DNA of 64,000 bases from Lepiota brunneoincarnata (lineage: Eukaryota > Basidiomycota > Agaricomycetes > Agaricales > Agaricaceae). Below, in pieces: positions 57,224 to 64,000 of this stretch. Position numbers and translations under genes: made by a program. The notes beneath the pieces are model-generated. The model searched no databases and had not been told where the DNA came from. It saw nothing but the letters and a program-made list of their open reading frames with translations. Each line of letters begins with the position of its first letter. Within the stretch, counting starts at the first letter, position 1. The DNA is taken from contig JAEBUN010000004.1 of the NCBI GenBank assembly GCA_023014365.1, positions 2,170,001-2,234,000 of the forward strand, given 5' to 3'.

Positions 57224-58221
57224 CTATTTCCCGAGCTTGGAAGCCTGTTGAAAAGTTCAAGTCCATCAGCGATGCAGAACAAATCACGACTCACGAGACT
57301 GAGTAGATCCCCCAAACCTCCAGAATCCTTACCTCCAACAGTGCCCGCCCCACTAAACTTGGACTGAACAAGAAGCTTCATAATGGTCATAGCAGCACCG
57401 TTGACAGCATCCTGCTTATTTCCAGATGCTTTTCCCCCAGATTTGTCGAACAACTTGGTCGCTTCTGCCATCGCCATGCTGATAAGCTGAGTCTGACTGT
57501 TTCCACCATGGCCGCTGCTGCTGCTTCCATGGCTTGATCCGCCCGTAAATTTCTTCAGAACCTAAATGATTGAACAGCGAAGGTTATGTTAAGGCTGAGA
57601 GATGAGTAGATGGGCGGAACGAACCTCCAAGGCAGCAGCACTACCGAGCAGCTTGGCATCTAAGCCACTGGTGTCGTTCTTTCCATACGCCTTCTCGTGA
57701 GCCCGGGTCACTTGGTCGTCGTTGAGTGGCTCTTCATGCGCTTTCTACATGAAATGAACCGGGCCAGACATTACTCATGGGCTATCCGAGATCGAGCATT
57801 CACACAAACCTTGTTCTCGGACAAAAAGCCAAGCGCAGTGGAGAAGAGCGAAGAGTCTCCGGAGCCAGACTTCTCGGCGTTCTTGATCACCTCATCGTGG
57901 TCAACTTGGCTCAGCGAGCAATGCATCGCTAATTAGCCCCTAATCCCTCCACCATGACACTTGGACTTACTCTCGGGACGATTGTCGTGTCCATGGCCAC
58001 TTTGGCCGGAATGATGTGGGGAGTTATATTCCTGGCCCCCGGTCTTGTTTACGCCAGGCTAGGAGGGGATCGATCGTGAATGATGAGCTTGATGTGATGA
58101 GACAACCATACATTGCTGTGGCTGATTGTAGGCATCCAAGCCTTGTTTCGCAAGGTTCACAAAGTTATCCTGAATGTAGTTGTGAGGGCGGTACCTTCGA
58201 GCACCCAGCCTTCCTTACCAT
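57224..58221 (-). CDS. bfg: Beta-flanking protein (beta-fg)
   Basis: The protein is built from small exons: ATG alone (58221-58219), DNFVNLAKQGLDAYNQP, a Gly/His-rich segment (GQSGHGHDNRPE), DHDEVIKNAEKSGSGDSSLF, KAHEEPLNDDQVTRAHEKAYG, then SQTQLISMAMAEATKLFDKS GGKASGNKQDAVNGAAMTIMKLLVQSKFSG, ending SLASKLGK. This is the conserved beta-flanking protein of Agaricomycetes (DUF7721-type), the classical right border of the MAT-A locus; its biochemical function is unknown. The junction between QPQQ and the Gly-rich exon needs one base removed from a run of five Gs, or an unrecognised splice. The upstream start is a one-codon exon followed by gtaagg. Confidence 0.85.
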
Positions 58222-58374
58222 TGTCCGCGGCCGTCTCTTTGGTTGTAAGTGGCAAGATCCGCCAATGATGTTATGTCATAATGTACCTCTCCTCATATCA
58301 CGTGGACTCCAAATGCAGCATTTCAAGACAGGCGATTTAGATGTTGGAACAACCAAAAAAAAACAAGTATATAA

Positions 58375-59286
58375 CTAATTTACACTCTTCCCTGCGACAT
58401 TCTGTCCGATATCCTTCGTACCTGTCTTTGTAGTGGTGGAAGGATAAGGTGAGTCAAGTTTGTGAGGCCCAGATTTCAGCGGCGCGTTCGTTGCAGGGAT
58501 GCCCGTTGAAGAAGCAGGCATGTCCTTCACTTGAGCGCCCTGCGTGCCAGCAGTGCCCAACGCGTTTAGCGCAGCCGCGACGGCTCGATCAATGTGAGGT
58601 TGAGCAACTTCTTTGGCTGACAACGCATAACTCGTCGCCGCATTTACGACAGTCGCAGCGGTATCTTGAAGTGTGGTTGTGAACCCGCCGGCTGTATTAG
58701 GATCCTGCGGCCGCGGTGCGGTTGTCTCATTGATACCCTTGCCACTCACCGCCGAGGGCAGGTATTCCTAATGAACGTCAGCTGAAATCCTGATGGACCA
58801 TACACAGAAAAATGCTAACCTGAGCAGTTGTTGCCGCATTCGAAGCCATTTCTTTAACTTGCTGAACGTACTCCGCGCCGGCAGCCTTTGCACTCGCCAC
58901 ATCTCGTTTTCCTTCTTCTACCGCTTTGTCCGTTTTCTGTGACGACTGGTTTCTGAGCTTGTCGACAGCGGTGGATTGCTCTCCAGTGTACCTTGAGCCC
59001 TAAAGTCTGTGGCAATAGCCAGTCAACCGAGCTCAGGTGTAGAATTGGGGGGTTTACCTTGGCAACCGAGGCGGTTTGTTCCGCAGCTTGTCCTTCATGC
59101 TCTGTGTTTGTCTCTACTTGTCGCGCAATTCGTGAGGTGGGCGCATGTGCGAGGGCTTCCGCGGCAGTTGTCTCGAACCTGCGTCGGAGATGTTCGGTGA
59201 TACTGTAACAAAAGAATGTTTCAAGAAAATACGCACTCCGCACCATGCGGTTCAGCCACATTAAAAATCTTACTTTCGTTGGACAT
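58375..59286 (-). CDS. Alanine-rich helical protein of unknown function
   Basis: Exons read FETTAAEALAHAPTSRIARQ, EGQAAEQTASVAK, GSRYTGEQSTAVDKLRNQ SSQKTDKAVEEGKRDVASAKAAGAEYVQQVKEMASNAATTAQ, then EYLPSAVSGKGINETTAP and TLQDTAATVVNAATSYALSA KEVAQPHIDRAVAAALNALG, ending NVAGKSVN, about 240 residues. The composition (Ala, Lys, Glu, Thr, with amphipathic repeats and no Cys or Trp) resembles LEA-like or lipid-droplet-associated helical proteins, but I do not recognise the family. The first exon (MSNE, from 59286) does not splice into the next in phase as written. It lies between beta-fg and glycogenin. Confidence 0.55.
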
Positions 59287-59666
59287 AATGGACACTGTTA
59301 CCGATGGCACCTGGCGGTTGACGGTTATATAGGTTGGCGCCAGTCTTTTGGAGCAGCAGTTGACATCATCGCAATGACGCATGTTCCTCTTCAGTTACGG
59401 GGTGGCTCCAGTGGAATATCTATTCGTTGTCACAGGGCTGTACATCGAGGTAAACAATTGGTTTGAGTGTCCTGGGAATAAGAAACAGGGTATACACAAG
59501 TAGCAGGGCGAGGGCGATGACTTTGCAGAATGTTGAAAATATAAGCGGGAGAGAGTTTTGCGAGAGGGTCGAAGAAAACATAAAGAACAATAATCACAAA
59601 AAGAGTGACGAAGCTCAAATCATGGAAGGCATACAGGTCAAAATGACAGTGGTTAGCGAACAGATC
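59287..59666. other. Intergenic between the alanine-rich gene and glycogenin
   Basis: About 380 bases. It holds the upstream region of the alanine-rich gene and the 3' region of glycogenin, both minus strand. A minus-strand frame with a hydrophobic start (MSFVTLFVIIVLYVFF, 59430-59618) is present, but nothing else supports it as a gene. Confidence 0.4.
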
Positions 59667-62600
59667 TCAACGGCTAGCCTCATCCCAAGAGCCCATCTTG
59701 AGGAATCGGGCCAGCACTTCCTCGGATCCTCGTTTGAATAGCTCCACACCCCTTGCGGGATCCCAGACCCTAGTGCCCTTTCTAGCTGGAGCATGGATAG
59801 GCTGATCATCTGGAGGCGATACTGGCCCTACAGATGATGCTGGAGATCCAATCGACGAGTCATTGGATATCTGGCGGGAGACGACCGAAGGTCTTTTACC
59901 TGGACGATACCCGTGGCGATCAGTCTGGATGGATGGGCGGGCTGGTGGTGTAGAGATTTTGGGTGAAGATGAGGCCCTTGGGGGTGTGACAGGCCTATGT
60001 GTGGTTCCCGCTCGTAGGGGAGTTGAAACCTTGACGGGATCGGGTACACGGGTTGGGACCACCTTGGCTGGGGGGTGAAGGGGGTTGGATGACGGAGGAG
60101 TAATAAGCTCGCGATTCGGACGGGAAGGCGATATAGGGGGTGAGGGTGGGATGGAGCGTGGCCTGTTAGATTCAAGAGTTAAAGTAGCATTGGGCTTGAC
60201 TAGAAACTCTGCCGTTCGGCTGGATCGATTGGTTGTTGGGACAGGGCGCTTACCAGGCGAGGGGAGTCTGCTTTGGTCCTGGTTCTTCGGAGGTTCTACA
60301 GCAACGGAGACTTGGACCCCTTGACTGTGCTTCTCGCGTGGGACAGTCTGGACACCCTGTGTACGATAAGATTTCTGAGCAGATTGTTGTGCTTGGCGCG
60401 TGTCTTCTACGACAGACGACACACTGTGAGAACGAGGACGAGAGTTCCTGTCATCTTCACTGTCTGCCCCTTGGGCGTCAGTCGTCGTCGTTATCCCCTT
60501 CATCCTCATCATCTCCATCCCGACTACTGGCTTCTAGTTTGTCATCCCAGTCCTTTTCTCGATCTTTCTTTTGGCGGTAGGTTATCATCGAAGGCGGGGG
60601 CGAGAGGAGGGGGGGACTGAGAAGGTCGAACAAGACGCGATGCGTAATTTTGAATGCTTGGGACGCCGTCCCAAGCGTTAGAGTAATTCAAGTTGATGGG
60701 TAGTCCATGAAGGGGTGTAAGTGTGTGTGCGTGTTGCGCTGGTTTATTTTCAGGCGTTCGGGGTGCAGCTGGTGATGCTTGACTACCTCCTGGGCTAACA
60801 AAATGAGTGAAGGATGGGGTGTCCGAGTCCGGGAACACGCGTGCTGGCAATTGACGTGGTTTATCTTCCCAAGGAAAGACAGGCTTTACTTTGCTGCGAT
60901 TAGGACTTGGTGTCGCACCCAATACATCTTCCCCGATGACATTGCGATAATGTCCTTCCATACGAAGTTTCTCAGGTATTTGTGGAGGTGGGGGCGCCTG
61001 GAAGAGCCCAGAAGGATGTTCAGGAGAACCTTTTTGTGACAATGAGCGTTTTCGAGTATGGGTTTCATCCCAAGCATTTGTGAAATATGTATCGGACGGG
61101 AAACCGGAGAAAACTGGTGCGTCTTTGGGAGGGGGCTCGATAGCGGGATCCCAGGCGAGCAAGGGGGGAGATGGAGGGCGGTGGGTGTTTCCGTATGTGT
61201 GAGGACTATTTCCCAGTTGATGGTCTGGGATCGGGGAGCGACGATCTGAGTTGTTTCTGTCTGGGTTGTCCCTCATAGGAAGCTGAGGCAGTGGTCCAAA
61301 AGTAGCTCTGCCTCCCGGTTCTGTGTGTCTAGGTTGGGGTACCTGGCTGAAGAGATGGGGCGTCTCGCTGTTTTGCAGGCCGGGGCTTTCGGCACCATAC
61401 CACCCCTCTGAATCGCTCGTCTGCCCAGCGGAGGAAGCGTAGTAACCAGGAACAGGCGTTGGTGTGGCAGGTAAAGACGCCACCCGTGGTTTAGGGCTGG
61501 GAGGAACCTCAGTCGGGTCTGGAGTGGGTAAGGTCTGCCAGCGTGAGGCCTCGTCTGGAGGGTCTAGGCGACGAACAATGGGTGTCATGGGCATCTCTGT
61601 ATCTGTGTCGAGGAGGAACTTGTCCAATCTGGGTTCCGAGACCTGAGAAGAATCCGGTTTGACTATTGCATCGTCCCCTCTATCTGTCTGCTCTGCCCTT
61701 GCACGCGGGCGCATCAAATCAAACCGTCCTTCAATCGGCATGTTTTGGTATTCCCCTTCCCCTTGCAACGCATCTGGAAACGAAGCGGTCGCCAAGCCAG
61801 TTGTGTTCATGCCCTCAATGGCAATCTTGCGGAGGTCTTCTAAACCGAGCACATCAGGCTGACGGAAGTCAACCCCAGAGGGCCTGGGTGAATTGGATGC
61901 ATCCCACGCGGAAGGATAGCGCTTTACTTCGAATGAGGGTGAAACGATGGGTTGTGAACGATAATGCTTATCATAAACCGCAAACCAACGATCCACAAGG
62001 GACTCGTAGTCGTATGCCTGTTTGGTAGAGCTAGTATCTGGAACTACCCTTTTCTCTGCGAGGAATGGGGAACGAAAAGAGATAGAGTTCCAAGGCTTGT
62101 TTGGGCCAATAAAGTGAATTGCATTGATTTGGGAGCCGTATCGCTCATATGCTGGCGCATAGCTGAGAATTCAGAGAGTTGTCAGCTTCCGAGGGATGGC
62201 AGCGAACGGCATGAACTGACGTGTATGCAGCTGTTGGGGTCGTGTTGTAGGTAAAACTCAGCCTGTGCCAGTTTCCAGCACGCCATTCGTTGAGGAGCCC
62301 TTGGTCTCCACCGTCCCAAGAACCTTTAGATTTGAGCAATTTATTGAGCTCACTGAATTTGTCTTGACCCGGAGAAAGAACGAGCACCCCAGAGTTGAAT
62401 ATGTCGGGCCAACCTACGTCTGGCGCTGCTGCAAATTCATGTTCTATGTTGAATAAATGCGAAAGTGGTCGAATGGGGAGAACGTCGGCGTCAAGAAAAA
62501 CGATTTTGGCATATTGGACCAAACGGAAAACATGGAGTTTGGTAAGGACAGTAGTAAGGTCTGGGCGGCCTTTAAGGAATGGGAGTCAGCTAAAGCACCC

Positions 62601-63014
62601 CGGGACAGTTTGATGCGAAAGGAGCTGAATATATGCGCTTTTGCAGCGACAGCCTGCGAGCTTATCAGGCTCGTTGACGTTTCTCGCTTGATGGGATCTG
62701 TCTGCACTCGCACGAAAGGCAGGGCGGGGGAACAAACGCGTCGGTGTGTGATACTCACCGAGGAGTTTCAGGTTGTTATTATTTTCCTGTTCAAGGATTT
62801 CAACACCAATGACCAGGTTAAATGCTCGCCGAAGGAGCTTGATTGTGGCGACGTCGACGGTTTCTGGCGTTACAAGACAGACGGTCTGGAAGGGGACTTG
62901 TGGGTAAACGGGAGGGAGTGGGTGAACATCTCTCAGAGCGGCCACTTGAGCGAGTGCGCCAGGAAGATACGCATCGGAAGAAACGAGAGTGACGAAGGCA
63001 TACGGGCCAGCCAT
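59667..63014 (-). CDS. Glycogenin glucosyltransferase
   Basis: Start at 63014. The GT8 domain reads YAFVTLVSSDAYLPGALAQV, then (after an intron of about 170 bases) RPDLTTVLTKLHVFRLVQY, the metal-binding DxD in IVFLDADVLP, DVGWPDIFNSGVLVL and SWDGGDQGLLNEW, and HFIGPNKPW. A long Pro/Ser-rich linker repeats AWD-type motifs (SAWDASN, NAWDE, NAWDGV, TRVWDPARGVE), the kind of C-terminal glycogen-synthase-binding motif of glycogenins. The start of glycogen synthesis by self-glucosylation is the known role. Two frame changes near 60555-60590 and 60485-60500 (each one extra base) separate the two long C-terminal frames. Glycogenin is a known MAT-A-linked gene (glgen). Confidence 0.88.
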
Positions 63015-63264
63015 CAAACCGCACAGGCAGAAAAAAAAAGACTGCAGTGGCGGGGACGCAGATATGAAATGGAAGTTGAGTGTCAAGGGAAGTCGAAGAA
63101 AAGTGACACAGGGGGATCGGGACAGGGGTCACCAACACCGTGACACCAAAATCACTGTTTCACGATTAACGACCCGAAATTCTAGAAAGCCACTTTGTTA
63201 TCACGTTCGTGCTGAGTAGTCGTGTTGACGTCATCCACATGGTTTTTTTCACTGTCCTCTTACC

Positions 63265-64000
63265 ATGTTTTTCCGTCGGATAGTGCTCGCCACACATCGC
63301 TCTGCTGCATCCGCTTCACTCCGTCCCTCCTTCTTTACCCGCGCCCCTCCAACACTCATCTCCATTCCCCGACGCCATTTTCTCTGGATCATCCCCCTTG
63401 CCGGTGGCCTCACCCTCTATCTCCTCCCGAGACCCAAGTCGCTCCTTCCCTCCATCTTCTCCTCTCCAACCCTCATCCCTTGTCCATGTCCTCAGCCTCA
63501 GCCTCCTGTAAACCCTATCATATTCTCTCCCTCCGAGGCCGATAGGTCGATCGTTGTTCGTGTTACCCAACTTCTCCGCGAGCACGTATGGGAGCCCATC
63601 CTCACAGCAAAACGCTTCATCTATCTTTTCGTCCTTTTTGTGCCCGTCATTGCTTGTAGCCCTATGCTTCTGATTGGAAAACCGGAGAAACGGTTCAAAG
63701 GCGATAAGTGGGGGGCTGTCTGGTGGTACGGTTTGCTCGTCCGTCAGATGGAATCTGCAGGTCCTACTTTTATCAAAGTCAGCTCTTCATTCGTCTTTGA
63801 ACTTGTGTACTCGCTAACCTTCTAATTGCAGCTCGCTCAGTGGGCCGCATCTAGGAAAGATATCTTTCCCGCCCCACTCTGCGAGGAGCTAGGATCCCTC
63901 CACTCACATGGAAAGCCGCACTCGCTGGGGCACTACCAAGAAGGTGATAGAGGACGTCTTCCAACGACCTTTCGAGGAGGTATTTGAAGAATTTGACCAA
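63265..64000 (+). CDS. ABC1/UbiB-type atypical kinase, 5' part
   Basis: The gene runs off the right edge. The N-terminus (MFFRRIVLATHRSAASASLRPSF) is a mitochondrial presequence, followed by a hydrophobic segment (FLWIIPLAGGLTLYLL) and another (YLFVLFVPVIACSPML). WYGLLVRQMESAGPTFIKLAQWAASRKDIFP, with the KxGQ-region-like signature, CEELGSLHSHGKPHSL and VIEDVFQRPFEEVFEEFDQ mark the ABC1/ADCK family. It resembles yeast YPL109C (Cqd2), recalled as MAT-A-linked in agarics; these proteins act in mitochondrial coenzyme Q/lipid homeostasis. One intron is present after FIK. Between HSLG and TKKVIEDVF one extra base at about 63926-63936 breaks the frame. Confidence 0.85.

Noticed and set aside
59430..59618. 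Hydrophobic minus-strand frame as a small membrane protein
   Set aside because: One hydrophobic segment alone is weak evidence, and the frame lies directly downstream of glycogenin without any conserved feature.

Overview
This window is nuclear DNA of a mushroom-forming basidiomycete (Agaricomycetes). Genes are dense on both strands and carry many short introns of about 45-65 bases, mostly GT-AG, with several GC-AG. Coding regions join in frame across these introns. The gene set includes basidiomycete families (DUF6593, a 7TM family, beta-flanking protein, a TALE homeodomain mating-type protein). The strongest landmark is the mating-type A (HD) region: mitochondrial intermediate peptidase (mip, 48.3-50.8 kb), an HD1 homeodomain gene (51.0-53.1 kb) and a beta-flanking gene (57.2-58.2 kb), followed by glycogenin and an ABC1/UbiB kinase. 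PABA synthase, glycine dehydrogenase and Sec61-gamma further left are also genes I recall as MAT-A-linked in this group.

Layout. 0-5.5 kb: remnant of an acetyltransferase copy, a small cysteine-rich secreted protein, an arrestin-like protein, a GNAT acetyltransferase. 5.9-15.2 kb: POP3, dCMP deaminase, TTI1 (frames broken), PABA/ADC synthase. 15.9-25.7 kb: DUF6593 protein, 2OG-Fe(II) oxygenase, UBC12, 5-hydroxyisourate hydrolase, RRP1, FBXO21-like protein, RSC9-like protein. 25.9-35.6 kb: ARMH3-family protein (in-frame stop), glycine decarboxylase P-protein, PPR protein, Sec61-gamma. 35.8-48.3 kb: 7TM protein, COG1 (frames broken), TMEM115-like protein, FAM32A-like protein, RVB1, WHIM1-type protein. 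48.3-58.2 kb: the MAT-A interval. 58.4-64 kb: alanine-rich helical protein, glycogenin, 5' part of an ABC1-type kinase.

Most genes are housekeeping: RNA processing (POP3, RRP1), chromatin (RVB1, RSC9, WHIM1), PIKK maturation (TTI1 with RVB1), Golgi traffic (COG1, TMEM115, ARMH3), one-carbon/folate and nucleotide metabolism (ABZ1, GCV2, DCD1) and ubiquitin-like pathways (UBC12, FBXO21-like).

The most notable region is mip to beta-fg. It holds one HD1 gene and no recognisable HD2 partner. Where HD2 would be expected there is an MFS transporter fragment. That gene is truncated at its 3' end, and its 5' end is split by a 1952-bp non-autonomous DNA transposon with perfect 25-bp terminal inverted repeats and a TA target duplication. 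A second theme is single-base frame defects, nearly all one extra base, concentrated in TTI1, COG1 and a few others while neighbouring genes read cleanly. They could be consensus errors or real decay. Exon coordinates were worked out by hand from frame and splice signals.
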